A stretch of 64,000 bases of DNA, taken from NCBI GenBank assembly GCA_965217205.1, contig OZ244254.1, positions 1,116,001-1,180,000 of the forward strand, in the 5' to 3' direction. A program made the translations under genes and the position numbers. Every line of letters begins with the position of its first letter. The stretch's first letter is position 1. Origin of the DNA: Maricaulis sp947259345 (GTDB lineage Bacteria > Pseudomonadota > Alphaproteobacteria > Caulobacterales > Maricaulaceae). Below the pieces are notes generated by a model. That model worked only from the letters and a program-made list of their open reading frames with translations, searched no databases and was not told the origin of the DNA. Positions 26,540-35,017 of this stretch are shown in pieces.

Positions 26540-27463
26540 CTATAGCTCGTGACCGCTCGGCATGACGGGCGCTTCACGCAGCAGGACGACCGAGATTCGG
26601 CGATTTCCGGGCATGTAGGGATCATCCGGATAGAGCGGTTCAGACCCGGCCTTGCCGCGCACCTCGTAAATGCGGTCATCCGTGATACCGGTGCGTTGCA
26701 GGACCGCGCGAGCTGCATTGGCACGGTCGGCGGAGAGCTCCCAATTCGTATAGTCCGCGCCAGGCGCGGATGGCGCGCTATCCGTATGACCGGCAATGGA
26801 AAGCCGGTTCGGCAGACGCTCGGCGATCCGGGCGACCGCGCGCAGAAGTGTTATCGCACGCTCATTCGGTACGACCGCCCCCGGCTCGAACATGGGACGC
26901 CCCTCCTGGTCGACCAGCTGGATGCGCAGGCCTTCGGGCGTCTCGTCAATCAGCACATGGTTTGAGAGCTCGGCCAGTTCGGGCAGGTCCTGCATCGCTT
27001 GACGCAAGGACTCGGCTGCGGAATGCAGCTCGGCTGCATCCCGGCGCTGTCGTGCCTCGACCATTGCCGAGGAGGAAATTTCATTGACTGAATCGACGGC
27101 TTGCGGCGAACCTTCCGGGACTTGTTGCCGGTCGCGGTCATTGAGTTGTGGCGCGCTGGGTGCGAGCAGCTCCCGCGGTGACGTTTCGCCCGCGCCTTGC
27201 ACGCCATCATCGCCAGGGGCTGTGCCCGCCAGGGGTGCGCCTGATCCGGAGTTGGACGGGGACACGCTGGCCGGGGCAAAATAGTCGGCAATGCCCCGCT
27301 TCTGATCGGGATCTGTGGTGTTGATCAGCCACATCAACAGGAAGAAGGCCATCATGGCAGTGACGAAGTCGGCATAGGCGACTTTCCAGGCGCCACCATG
27401 GTGTCCGCCTCCGCCGCGTTTGATGACTTTCTTTATGACAATCGGCTGATCCGAGGCTGCCAT
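26540..27463 (-). CDS. motB: Flagellar motor stator protein MotB-like
   Basis: The 307-residue protein contains one N-terminal transmembrane helix with the proton-binding Asp in WKVAYADFVTAMMAFFLLMW, preceded by a basic Gly/His segment (KRGGGGHHGG), then a disordered linker and a C-terminal OmpA-type peptidoglycan-binding domain (RLSIAGHTDSAP, NWELSADRANAAR, NRRISVVLL). It anchors the stator to peptidoglycan and conducts protons with MotA. No motA is adjacent, so this is an orphan locus, as in Caulobacter-like genomes. The ATG at 27463 has AAGG about 9 nt upstream; an in-frame GTG lies 6 nt before it. Confidence 0.92.
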   Translation of the reverse strand: MAASDQPIVIKKVIKRGGGGHHGGAWKVAYADFVTAMMAFFLLMWLINTTDPDQKRGIADYFAPASVSPSNSGSGAPLAGTAPGDDGVQGAGETSPRELLAPSAPQLNDRDRQQVPEGSPQAVDSVNEISSSAMVEARQRRDAAELHSAAESLRQAMQDLPELAELSNHVLIDETPEGLRIQLVDQEGRPMFEPGAVVPNERAITLLRAVARIAERLPNRLSIAGHTDSAPSAPGADYTNWELSADRANAARAVLQRTGITDDRIYEVRGKAGSEPLYPDDPYMPGNRRISVVLLREAPVMPSGHEL

Positions 27464-27532
27464 GTCCACCCGCCTTGTTTATTTACCTTCCCGTCTTGTA
27501 GACCGTTAGCGTTAAGGTCCGGTTTCGAAAGC

Positions 27533-27544
27533 CGAACCGGTTCG
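27533..27544. promoter_or_regulatory. 12-bp perfect palindrome upstream of the flavin reductase gene
   Basis: CGAACCGGTTCG is a perfect palindrome 20 bases before the likely TTG start of the flavin reductase; it is nested with an upstream CCGGTTTCG (from 27520). It could be an operator in the motB/flavin reductase divergent promoter region. Function is inferred only from position. Confidence 0.35.
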
Positions 27545-27564
27545 TGCAGACAAAAGGACATCCC

Positions 27565-28029
27565 TTGGCCGACAGCCGCTCATTCCGCGATGCCCTCGGG
27601 CGCTACCCTACCGGCGTCGCCGTGGTGACGGCCTTTGCCGATGGCAAGGCGCTGGGCATGACGGTGAACTCCTTCGCCTCGGTCTCACTCGATCCGCCGC
27701 TTGTGCTGTGGTCGATCGAACGCTCCACAGAGCGCTACGGCATTTTCGAGCATGCCAGGCATTGGGGCGTGAATGTGCTGGCCGCCGACCAGGCCGGCCT
27801 GGCCCATGCCTGTGCACTGGAAGCGGATCTGGCTAAATGCCGCACGGGCTGGGAGGGCGATACGGTACCGCTGATCGAGGGCGCCGTGGCGCGCTTTACC
27901 TGTCAGGCAGAGGCGATCCACCCGGGCGGTGACCATGACATTCTCGTCGGCCGCGTGATCGATTTCGACACGCCGCGTGATGCGCCTGCCCTGGTCTTTT
28001 ATCGCTCGACCTACTGCGAGCCGGGCTGA
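27565..28029 (+). CDS. Flavin reductase-like FMN-binding split-barrel protein
   Basis: The 154-residue protein matches the HpaC/flavin reductase domain: FRDALGRYPTGVAVVTAFADG, GMTVNSFASVSLDPPLVLW, NVLAADQAGLAHAC and DHDILVGRVIDFD. Such proteins supply reduced FMN to monooxygenases or bind flavin for other redox reactions. The best start is TTG at 27565 (product begins ADSRSFRDALG after the initiator) because AAAGGA lies 6 nt upstream; a GTG at 27544 is in frame. Its 3' end overlaps the convergent acylase gene by 19 nt. No monooxygenase partner is adjacent. Confidence 0.85.
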   Translation: MADSRSFRDALGRYPTGVAVVTAFADGKALGMTVNSFASVSLDPPLVLWSIERSTERYGIFEHARHWGVNVLAADQAGLAHACALEADLAKCRTGWEGDTVPLIEGAVARFTCQAEAIHPGGDHDILVGRVIDFDTPRDAPALVFYRSTYCEPG

Positions 28030-30335
28030 AGCGTCAGGACCGACACGCCTTCCGGGCGGGTCTCCAGCGTCCAGCCGGTCGGGATCTCGATATATTCGCC
28101 ACGTCCCCAAAGCGGCGCCAGATCGTCATAATGCCGCGACATGACATTGCCGGACTGGCCGGTGGTGATCATGAAGCGCGACGTGTCCGGATCGGCCATG
28201 TCGTAGAGCGCCCGGTAGGAGGCGCCGTGAAATACATCATAGCCCGGTGTACGATAGGAATAATGCGCGACATTGACCGTTGAGCCATCGCCGGGAACCG
28301 GCGTCTCGATGGTGAACCAGTCTGACAGGACCGGGAAATCGGAGAAGGGCCGGTGGGCATGACGAGCATAGTGGACATCGCCCCAGCGCCAGCTTGTGAA
28401 GTCTTGGCCGTAGGCCTCGATCGCGGACGCCATGGCCTGGTCAAGCGCCGGGCCGGTCAGATCGCGACAGGTCACGGTGCGGGCCACCGCGACATTGTCA
28501 CACCAATGGCCCAGATCGCCGGTCAGCACATCCATCATGAAAATCCGCCGGTCACCATGCCAGCTGGAGAACAGGTCATCGAGCTCGTCGCCATAGATGT
28601 CGCGGCTGAGCTGACGCATCCAGGCTGAGTAGATGAGTGGCTCGGCCCGGTCGACGGCCATGTCTGCATCCCAATCGGCCAGCAGGGCGAGGGCGGCCTG
28701 GCCGGCTTCTGTACGCGGCTCGGCTTCCAGCAGAACCGGCAGCAGGCGCAAGGCCGTGTCATTGACCGTATCGACCTGCAAGGCTTGCAGGCTGTCCAGA
28801 TCATGGACGGGTTGGGCATTGATGCCGTCATAGATACGGCGAATGCGCGAGACGCCATACCATTCCGAGGTCAGGTAATGGGGATAGTTGTCCGGCACGA
28901 TCTTGTTGTTGGCGGTCGCGACAAAGCCGCGATCCGGATTGAGAGTATGGGGCAAGTCCTCGAAGGGAATGGTTGAGACCCAATTGCCGTCCGCGTCGCG
29001 GACGGGAATGCGGGCCGGGGCGTAAAAGCCGATATCACCGTCGCGATCGGCGAAGACCATGCTTTGCTGGGGTGCCACGAAGCCGCGAATGGCATTGACG
29101 AAATCATCCCAGCCATCGGCTTCGATGATGTGCAGACCGACACCCGTGGTGGCGTCATCAGGCTCGTCCAGCATCCATTGCAGGGCGAAAAAGTCGCTGC
29201 CCTCTGGCACCGGGTAGTCGAAATGCTTCGGGTCGAGGACCGGGCCGGTGGCCGTTTCCCGGCGCTGGATGATGACGTCTTCGCTGAAACGCACGCGGAT
29301 ATGCTCCTCGCGCTGACCGGTCACATCGGCCTCGGTCACGGCATGCAGATCGCCGACATCGGGACCGGTATTGGTGAAGCCCCAGGCGATCTCGTCCGTC
29401 CGCCCCAGCGTCACGAAGGGCGTGCCGGGCAAGGTCGCACCGACCACGGAGCCGTCCGGCGTGGTCAGGCGCGCCAGATACCAGATCGCCGGTGCCGCGA
29501 GTCCGAGATGCGGATCATTGGCGAGAATCGGCAGGCCGCTTGTTGTGCGCGAACCCGACAGGACCCAGTTGTTCGATCCATCGCGGCCGGTGTCTTCCGG
29601 ACCCATAACGGGAGCTGGCTCGTCAACCGGAGGCAGGGGTGTCGCTTCGATGCCGATATCGGCCATGGTCAGCGAACGCGGGGCGTCATCGGGATAGCGA
29701 CCGATGAATTCGGCGGCGCGCTGCTCACCCAGCCGGGCGACAAGCTCGGCCATGCGTGGCTCCTGGAAGGCATTGCCGAACAGGTCGAGGGCAATGGCCT
29801 TGTAGACCACGACCGTGTCAGCCGGCTGCCAGGGTTCGGGATCAAACATCAGGATCTGGAATTCCGGCGGCGGTACGAAGCCGGGCGCGGCCATCACCGC
29901 ATTGACGCCGGCGGCATAGGCTTCAAGCGCGCCCTGGACGTCGGCGGGCAGGTTTTCCACCGCGGTATCGGCGGCGTCTCCCAGACCCATGGTGCGAAAG
30001 AAGATATCCGTGTCGAGGCCGGGTTCACCGAGGATTTCGGCGAGGCGACCGCGCAGGGCGCGTCGGGTGATTTCCATCTGCCAGAGCCGGTCCTGGGCGT
30101 GGGCGACGCCCATGGCGTAAAAACCGTCATGGTCGCTCTGGGCGAAGATGTGGGGCACCCCGTATTCATCCCGCACGATACTGGCCTCGGCATTGAGTCC
30201 GGCCAACTCGATTGTCCCGCGGGTCTGGGGCAAGGAGGCATAGAGCCGGTTGCCGATGATCAGGGCGGCGACCAGGACCAGCGCAACCAGTCCTCCCACG
30301 GCCCAGCCGAGATAGCGCAGAACACGTTTGATCAT
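28011..30335 (-). CDS. Penicillin acylase family (Ntn) amidohydrolase
   Basis: The 774-residue precursor begins with a membrane/signal segment (GGLVALVLVAALIIGNRLY), so it is exported. It is expected to self-cleave before Ser in DGSNNWVLSGSRT, which becomes the N-terminal nucleophile of the beta chain; LPILANDPHLGL, IWYLARL and TLPGTPFVTLGRTDEIAWG are typical family segments. Members cleave amide bonds of beta-lactams, acyl-homoserine lactones or other N-acyl compounds, so acylase or quorum-quenching activity is possible but not shown. The ATG at 30335 has GGGGAG about 13 nt upstream. The 3' end overlaps the flavin reductase gene tail to tail. Confidence 0.9.
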   Translation of the reverse strand: MIKRVLRYLGWAVGGLVALVLVAALIIGNRLYASLPQTRGTIELAGLNAEASIVRDEYGVPHIFAQSDHDGFYAMGVAHAQDRLWQMEITRRALRGRLAEILGEPGLDTDIFFRTMGLGDAADTAVENLPADVQGALEAYAAGVNAVMAAPGFVPPPEFQILMFDPEPWQPADTVVVYKAIALDLFGNAFQEPRMAELVARLGEQRAAEFIGRYPDDAPRSLTMADIGIEATPLPPVDEPAPVMGPEDTGRDGSNNWVLSGSRTTSGLPILANDPHLGLAAPAIWYLARLTTPDGSVVGATLPGTPFVTLGRTDEIAWGFTNTGPDVGDLHAVTEADVTGQREEHIRVRFSEDVIIQRRETATGPVLDPKHFDYPVPEGSDFFALQWMLDEPDDATTGVGLHIIEADGWDDFVNAIRGFVAPQQSMVFADRDGDIGFYAPARIPVRDADGNWVSTIPFEDLPHTLNPDRGFVATANNKIVPDNYPHYLTSEWYGVSRIRRIYDGINAQPVHDLDSLQALQVDTVNDTALRLLPVLLEAEPRTEAGQAALALLADWDADMAVDRAEPLIYSAWMRQLSRDIYGDELDDLFSSWHGDRRIFMMDVLTGDLGHWCDNVAVARTVTCRDLTGPALDQAMASAIEAYGQDFTSWRWGDVHYARHAHRPFSDFPVLSDWFTIETPVPGDGSTVNVAHYSYRTPGYDVFHGASYRALYDMADPDTSRFMITTGQSGNVMSRHYDDLAPLWGRGEYIEIPTGWTLETRPEGVSVLTLQPGSQ

Positions 30336-30396
30336 GATGACTTGCTCCCCATTCGCGACAAGACTAGCAAGGGGTGAAGCGATTGGGGAGAGCGCA

Positions 30397-31275
30397 ATGG
30401 CAATCTGCACATTTCTGGGTCTCGGTGTGATGGGTTTCCCGATGGCGGGCCATCTGGCCGCTGCGGGTCATGAAATCACGGTCTGGAATCGCACCGCCAG
30501 CAAGGCCGCCGACTGGGCCGGACGGCATGCCGGCAAGGCTGCCGAGACGGTCGAAACGGCTGTCGGCGATGCGGATTTCGTGTTGATGTGCCTGGGCGAT
30601 GATCCTGATGTGCGCCGTGTCGCCGAGCAGGCGATCCCCGCCATGAAGCCGGGCTCCGTGCTGGTCGATCACACAACCGCGTCTGCCGAACTCGCGCGCG
30701 AGCTGGATATCGAGGCGCGTGATGCCGGTATCGGCTTTCTCGACGCGCCGGTCTCTGGTGGCCAGGCGGGCGCCGAGAATGGCCAGCTCACCATCATGTG
30801 CGGCGGCGAGGCGGATACATTTGCCGCCGCCGAGCCGGTCATGGACAGTTATGCCAAGGCGATCTCCCTGATCGGACCGGCCGGGTCCGGCCAGCTGGCC
30901 AAGATGGTCAACCAGATCTGCATTGCCGGCATCGTCCAGGGGCTGTCGGAAGGCCTGCATTTTGCCCAGCGTGCCGGGCTCGATCCGGCACTGGTCATTG
31001 GCGCGATCTCGAAGGGTGCCGCCCAGTCCTGGCAGATGGAGAATCGCTGGGAGACCATGGTCGCCGGCAAGTTCGATTATGGTTTCGCGATTGACTGGAT
31101 GCGCAAGGACCTCCGGATCACGCTGGACGAGGCCCGTCGCAATGGTGCCACCCTGCCGGTCACCGCCCAGGTCGATCAATTCTACGCCGACGTCCAGGCC
31201 ATGGGCGGTAATCGCTGGGACACGTCCAGCCTGATTGCGCGCCTTGAGCGTCCGGATACGAAGTCAGACACATGA
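30397..31275 (+). CDS. NAD(P)-dependent beta-hydroxyacid dehydrogenase (GarR/HIBADH-like)
   Basis: The 292-residue protein has an N-terminal Rossmann motif GLGVMGFPMAGHLAAAGHEI followed by NRTASKA (the Arg suggests NADP preference), the substrate-binding signature FLDAPVSGGQAGAENGQLTI and the catalytic Lys in GSGQLAKMVNQICIAG. The family includes 3-hydroxyisobutyrate, tartronate semialdehyde and succinic semialdehyde reductases; which one this is cannot be told. A second family member, better placed as the valine-pathway enzyme, lies at 39077. Start ATG 30397 follows GGGGAGAG. The stop overlaps the next gene (ATGA). Confidence 0.88.
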   Translation: MAICTFLGLGVMGFPMAGHLAAAGHEITVWNRTASKAADWAGRHAGKAAETVETAVGDADFVLMCLGDDPDVRRVAEQAIPAMKPGSVLVDHTTASAELARELDIEARDAGIGFLDAPVSGGQAGAENGQLTIMCGGEADTFAAAEPVMDSYAKAISLIGPAGSGQLAKMVNQICIAGIVQGLSEGLHFAQRAGLDPALVIGAISKGAAQSWQMENRWETMVAGKFDYGFAIDWMRKDLRITLDEARRNGATLPVTAQVDQFYADVQAMGGNRWDTSSLIARLERPDTKSDT

Positions 31276-31799
31276 GCGAACCGAAGGGCTATATCGCCAA
31301 TGACCCGGTCGTGATGGGCGTTTGGAAGCGGTTGACCCAGCTGTTCGCTGTTTGGCGGCTGCTCGTATTTGCGAGCTTCACCAAGCGGATGCTCTACCAG
31401 GTCTCGAATGACCAGATGTCCATGCTTGTGCGCTCGCGGCACTGGAAGCTGGGGCTCGGCCTGCTGGGCGGCCTTGATGAAGCGCAGGTCATCTTCCTGG
31501 CCGAGTGGGCGCGTCTCAATGCCGAACGCACCGAACGCATATTTCGCACGGTCGCGCTCATGATGGTTACCATCCCGGTTGCGGCTGTTTTCGGGATATC
31601 CGAAATTGATCCGGACTTTTGGACCCGGCTCGGTTTCGAACGTTTCGATACCGTGGTGATCATGTTGGCAATCTGGATGTTGATCAGCGGTTTGATGATG
31701 GGGGCTGCCTGGCGCGCCAGGGACCTCGCCGACCTGCTGGCACTGGAGCAGGCTCGCCGGGCGCTCAAGCGCGCGCAATCCGACACGGATCAAGCGTGA
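31272..31799 (+). CDS. Hypothetical membrane protein
   Basis: A 175-residue protein with a cytoplasmic-looking N-terminal half (about 90 residues, basic, helical) and two transmembrane helices near residues 93-112 and 125-147 (TVALMMVTIPVAAVFGI, VVIMLAIWMLISGLMMGAAW), then a charged tail rich in Ala/Arg/Gln. No family recognised. It overlaps the dehydrogenase stop as ATGA, and its own stop overlaps the GTG start of the TRIC-channel gene as GTGA, so the three proteins are co-translated. Confidence 0.7.
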   Translation: MSEPKGYIANDPVVMGVWKRLTQLFAVWRLLVFASFTKRMLYQVSNDQMSMLVRSRHWKLGLGLLGGLDEAQVIFLAEWARLNAERTERIFRTVALMMVTIPVAAVFGISEIDPDFWTRLGFERFDTVVIMLAIWMLISGLMMGAAWRARDLADLLALEQARRALKRAQSDTDQA

Positions 31800-32425
31800 G
31801 CATCGAAGCCCTCTTCATCCTGCTGGATTATGCCGGGATCGGGTTTTTCGCCTATTCCGGGGGCATGCTCGCGGCGCGCAAGGCACTGGATCCCTTTGGT
31901 GCGGCGATCATTGGCGCGGTTACCGGCATGGGCGGCGGGACACTGCGCGACATTCTGCTCGGCTCTCTGCCAGTTTACTGGATCGTCGAGCCCAAATACT
32001 TGCTGGTCGCGGTCTTTGGCGCGTTGCTGGGCTATTTCACTTCGCCCTGGGCGCAGGCGATCGCCACCCGCCGTGCGGCGTTGATCTGGGCCGATGCGAT
32101 CGGGCTGTCTGTCTTCTGTGTCCTCGGCGCCCAGGCCGGTCTGGCCGCGGGAGCGCATTGGACGATCGCGCTTTTGACCGGGATGATGAGCGCCGCCTTT
32201 GGTGGCCTGATGCGCGATATCATCGTCAATGATGTGCCGCTGGTTCTGCGCGAGGACATTTATGCCCTGGCCGCGCTCGCGGGCGCCGCCGCCTATGTCG
32301 GCGGGATGACGCTGGGTTTCAATCCCAGCCTTGTCACGCTGGGCTCGGCGCTTCTGGCGCTGGTCCTGCGCGGCTGCGCGATCCAGTTCAAATGGTCCTT
32401 GCCGGCGATCAAGCTGGGGGAGTGA
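31796..32425 (+). CDS. Trimeric intracellular cation (TRIC) channel family protein, UPF0126
   Basis: The 209-residue protein has seven predicted helices and the duplicated Gly-rich signature of the family: DYAGIGFFAYSGGMLAARKA, GAVTGMGGGTLRDILLG, then ADAIGLSVFCVLGAQAG and MMSAAFGGLMRDIIVNDVPL. Prokaryotic TRIC proteins conduct K+/Na+, and some UPF0126 members are linked to glycine transport; the role here is not determined. The start is GTG at 31796, overlapping the previous stop; the frame is open upstream but only within that gene. Its 3' end overlaps a convergent zinc-ribbon protein gene by 17 nt. Confidence 0.88.
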   Translation: MSIEALFILLDYAGIGFFAYSGGMLAARKALDPFGAAIIGAVTGMGGGTLRDILLGSLPVYWIVEPKYLLVAVFGALLGYFTSPWAQAIATRRAALIWADAIGLSVFCVLGAQAGLAAGAHWTIALLTGMMSAAFGGLMRDIIVNDVPLVLREDIYALAALAGAAAYVGGMTLGFNPSLVTLGSALLALVLRGCAIQFKWSLPAIKLGE

Positions 32426-32699
32426 CCACAACCAGTCTCAGGCCGGTCCATCCAAGCCAGACGGACGCTCCAACCAGAAGCAAGGCTGCACTGAGCAGAC
32501 CGACCGCGGGCAGCGAGCTGGCGCTCATGGCCAGCAAGGCCGTACCCGTTACAACCAGTACCAGCATGGCTGCCATCCGGCTGTTATAGCGCCAGCCGAT
32601 GCGGGCCGCGCAATGCGGGCAGGGGACGTCGCGGTTGGCATTGCGAAGCAGGGCCTGCCTGTCCGGCAGCTCAGTCTGGCAATTGGGGCAATTGAACAT
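32409..32699 (-). CDS. Small zinc-ribbon membrane protein (paralogue 1)
   Basis: A 96-residue protein with two CxxC knuckles (CPNCQTELP near residues 4-12 and CPHCAARIGW near 28-37), forming a zinc ribbon at the N-terminus, followed by two transmembrane helices (AAMLVLVVTGTALLAMSA and VGLLSAALLLVGASVWLGW). The ATG at 32699 has AGGAGC 5 nt upstream. The next gene on the strand is a similar protein, and a third copy of this architecture lies at 35018. The zinc ribbon probably stays in the cytoplasm. Function unknown. Confidence 0.75.
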   Translation of the reverse strand: MFNCPNCQTELPDRQALLRNANRDVPCPHCAARIGWRYNSRMAAMLVLVVTGTALLAMSASSLPAVGLLSAALLLVGASVWLGWTGLRLVVVTPPA

Positions 32700-32715
32700 G
32701 GGGGCTCCTGTTGTC

Positions 32716-33066
32716 TCAGTGCAGCGTCGACTGCTTGTCGCGCGGGCTGAGCCTGTCCTGGGCAACGCCACCGAAATCCGCGGGTACCGGTTCCAGGCCC
32801 TGCAGGGTCAGGAAGGTCAAAACCGGGATGGACACCACCACGAAGAGGGCGAAAAAGGCCCACAGACCCATCATGCCCAGCGCGATGGCGACAAGGATTT
32901 TCACGGCGGCGAGGGCGGCGGTGAATCCGATCAGCGCGGTCGGGCGCCAGCGGTGATAGGCGCCGCAATACTCGCAACTGGTCAGCGTCTCGCGTTTGAC
33001 ATTCAACAGCTCGCCGCTTGGCAGGCGGTGTTCACAGGATGGGCATGATTTCTCGATTGCGAGCAT
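32716..33066 (-). CDS. Small zinc-ribbon membrane protein (paralogue 2)
   Basis: A 116-residue protein with CPSCEHRLPSG and CEYCGAYHRWRP as paired Cys knuckles, then two transmembrane helices (ALIGFTAALAAVKILVAIAL and LWAFFALFVVVSIPVLTFLTL) and a short polar tail. It lies 16 nt upstream of paralogue 1 on the same strand, so the two form an operon. The ATG at 33066 follows GGGGGAGG, a very strong ribosome site. The arrangement resembles the cytoplasmic zinc-ribbon tethers of some membrane proteases and chaperones, but no catalytic domain is present. Confidence 0.75.
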   Translation of the reverse strand: MLAIEKSCPSCEHRLPSGELLNVKRETLTSCEYCGAYHRWRPTALIGFTAALAAVKILVAIALGMMGLWAFFALFVVVSIPVLTFLTLQGLEPVPADFGGVAQDRLSPRDKQSTLH

Positions 33067-33150
33067 GTAAGCCTCCCCCGAAGCCGGTTGTGGCCTGCAA
33101 CCTTAGCGCAATCGTGGATGACTTCCAACGCGTTCCCGGGTCAGACGACC

Positions 33151-33180
33151 CTCACGCGGCGCATTCGCGCGCCGCGTGAG
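33151..33180. repeat. GC-rich stem-loop downstream of the GNAT gene
   Basis: CTCACGCGGCG (33151-33161) pairs perfectly with CGCCGCGTGAG (33170-33180) across an 8-nt loop; outer CGACC/GGTCG extends the stem with one bulge. No T-tract follows on either strand, so it may be a Rho-independent-like 3' end stabiliser rather than a full terminator. Confidence 0.55.
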
Positions 33181-33198
33181 GTCGGGTGTAACCGCAGC

Positions 33199-33687
33199 CT
33201 AGATTGCCAGGTGAGGCGGTTTGGCCTTGGTCAGTTCGATCATCGCGATGCCGCTGTCCGCGTCCGTGAAGAGGCGACCATCCTTCCAGCCATGCTTGGC
33301 ATAGAAGCGTCGCGCCTGATCATTGTCCCGGAAGCAGTCGAGGACGATGTGATCGGTGGCCGCAAAAAGCGCCATCTCGCCATGGGCGAGGAGGGTTTCG
33401 CCGATGCCGGACCGGTGGTGCTCCAGATCGACCATCATCAGATCGATCCGTCCCGGTTTGATGGCACAGGCTCCGACCCGCACGCCATCGCACTCGGCGA
33501 CGGTCAGCGTGGCGACATTCTCGCGATAATAGGCGGCGATGGCGCCGGAGGCGATATACCCCTCGACAGCCTCGGCGCCGATAATGTCGGGATATTTGAC
33601 CCGGATGGTGCGCGCAGACAGCGCTTCAAGCGGCCCGGCATCGGCCAGAATTGCGGGCCGAAGTATTACTTTAGAAAGGTCTTGCAA
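33199..33687 (-). CDS. GNAT family N-acetyltransferase
   Basis: The 162-residue protein fits the GNAT fold: VILRPAILADAGPLEALSA at the start, GACAIKPGRIDLMMVDLEHHRSGIGETLLAHGE (motif A with the acetyl-CoA pyrophosphate loop HHRSGIG) and DNDQARRFYAKHGWKDG near the end. Substrate unknown. The start is probably TTG at 33687, with AGGAAC 6 nt upstream; no better ATG exists. It is located between the zinc-ribbon pair and the trans-sulfuration enzyme on the same strand. Confidence 0.85.
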   Translation of the reverse strand: MQDLSKVILRPAILADAGPLEALSARTIRVKYPDIIGAEAVEGYIASGAIAAYYRENVATLTVAECDGVRVGACAIKPGRIDLMMVDLEHHRSGIGETLLAHGEMALFAATDHIVLDCFRDNDQARRFYAKHGWKDGRLFTDADSGIAMIELTKAKPPHLAI

Positions 33688-33753
33688 TGTCTTGTTCCTG
33701 ATAAAGAAGTATTGTTCGCTTGCGACGCGTATCGCAGACGGTCTTCAATCAAA

Positions 33754-33783
33754 CCAGCCGACCCGCGTAGAAGGGCGGGCTGG
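33754..33783. terminator. Imperfect stem-loop downstream of the trans-sulfuration gene
   Basis: CCAGCCGACCC (33754-33764) and GGGCGGGCTGG (33773-33783) pair at 9 of 11 positions. On the minus strand it is followed by TTTGATT. Possible end of the trans-sulfuration enzyme transcript; weak evidence. Confidence 0.35.
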
Positions 33784-33851
33784 CCGTATCAGGACTCAAG
33801 AAGGTGGCGCATAAACGCTCCAGACAATGAAGCCTTCAGCGCTATAGCGGT

Positions 33852-34997
33852 TTACGCCCTCCGGCAAGCCTGAAGCGCCTGTCGGAGATCGGCGAGCAGG
33901 TCGGCCGGGTCTTCCAGACCCACGGACAGGCGCACCAGATTATCGGCGACCGGACTGTCCGGCCCCTCGATTGGCTTGCGATGCTCAATCAGGCTCTCCA
34001 CCCCGCCGAGCGAGGTCGCCTGGGTGAAAAGGCGCGTCGCGGCGGCAAAGCGGGCGGCCGCTTCGTACCCGCCGGAAACATGGACGGACAGCATGCCGCC
34101 GAAGCCATTGCTCATCTGGAGCGTTGCGACGCCATGGCCTGGATGACCGGGCAGGCCGGGATAAAGCACAGCCTCCAGACCTTTTTCGCCCTGAAGCGCT
34201 TCGGCGAGGGTGAGCGCGCTGGCGCTTTGGCGCTCGAAGCGGACCCAGAGCGTGCGCAGGCCGCGCATCAGGAGCCACGTCTCGAAGGCGCCCGGGACAG
34301 CACCGGTCTTGGAGTGGATCTCGCCGATCTCCTCCCAACGCGCATTGACCTCCCGCGTTGCCAGGACACCGGCCAGCACGTCGGAATGACCATTGAGGTA
34401 CTTGGTGGCCGAATGCATGACGATGTCGGCCCCCAGCGCCAGCGCCTGGGTCGTGCAGGGCGGGGCGCAGGTTGAATCGACGCCCAGCGTCGCACCGCAC
34501 GCATGAGCGATGTCGGCGGCCTTTGCGATATCGACCACGGCCCAGGACGGATTGGCCGGGCTTTCAATCCAGATCAGATCCGTGTCGGGCCGAGCCGCCG
34601 CTGTGAGCGCATGCAAATCGCCAGGCGGGACAAGGTTGAGTGTGATCCGCTTTTTCGCGGCGGCGCGCTGCATCAGCAATTTTGCGCCGTAATACATCTC
34701 GGTCTGGGCGATGACGTGTCCGCCCGTCGGCACGCTCTCGATCACCGCCGCGATGGCGGCCATGCCGGAGGAGAACAGCTTCGCTTCCGGCGCGCCCTCC
34801 AACATGGCCAGGACTTTTGCCGCCTGTTTCTCGGTCGGACCGGACGGACGCCGATAATCCTGTTCACCGATCAGCTGGTTGTCCGCACCACGGGCATAGG
34901 TCGTCGCCGGATGGATCGGCGGGATGACCGCGCCGGTGATCTGGTCGATCGCGTGCATGGCCTGGACAGTGAGGGTGGTGCGGGAAGGGGCGGTCAT
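33852..34997 (-). CDS. PLP-dependent trans-sulfuration enzyme (cystathionine gamma-synthase/beta-lyase type)
   Basis: The 381-residue enzyme belongs to the Cys/Met metabolism PLP family. Signs: PPIHPATTYARG, YRRPSGPTEKQAAKVLAMLEG, LFSSGMAAIAAVIESV, TEMYYGAKLL, LIWIESPANPSWAVVDI, GVDSTCAPP and the PLP-Lys in HSATKYLNGHSDVLAG, plus TQATSLGGVESLIEHR. It could form cystathionine or homocysteine (MetB/MetZ) or cleave cystathionine (MetC); the sequence alone does not decide. The ATG at 34997 begins MTAPSRTTLTVQAMHA; the frame is open much further upstream without support. It lies 20 nt downstream of a zinc-ribbon membrane protein gene. Confidence 0.88.
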   Translation of the reverse strand: MTAPSRTTLTVQAMHAIDQITGAVIPPIHPATTYARGADNQLIGEQDYRRPSGPTEKQAAKVLAMLEGAPEAKLFSSGMAAIAAVIESVPTGGHVIAQTEMYYGAKLLMQRAAAKKRITLNLVPPGDLHALTAAARPDTDLIWIESPANPSWAVVDIAKAADIAHACGATLGVDSTCAPPCTTQALALGADIVMHSATKYLNGHSDVLAGVLATREVNARWEEIGEIHSKTGAVPGAFETWLLMRGLRTLWVRFERQSASALTLAEALQGEKGLEAVLYPGLPGHPGHGVATLQMSNGFGGMLSVHVSGGYEAAARFAAATRLFTQATSLGGVESLIEHRKPIEGPDSPVADNLVRLSVGLEDPADLLADLRQALQACRRA

Positions 34998-35017
34998 GGC
35001 GGGTCCGTTTTGGGGTG

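Noticed and set aside
29064..30377. 437-codon open frame antisense to the acylase gene
   Set aside because: Lies entirely inside a gene with clear catalytic motifs; no ribosome site and no recognisable domain.
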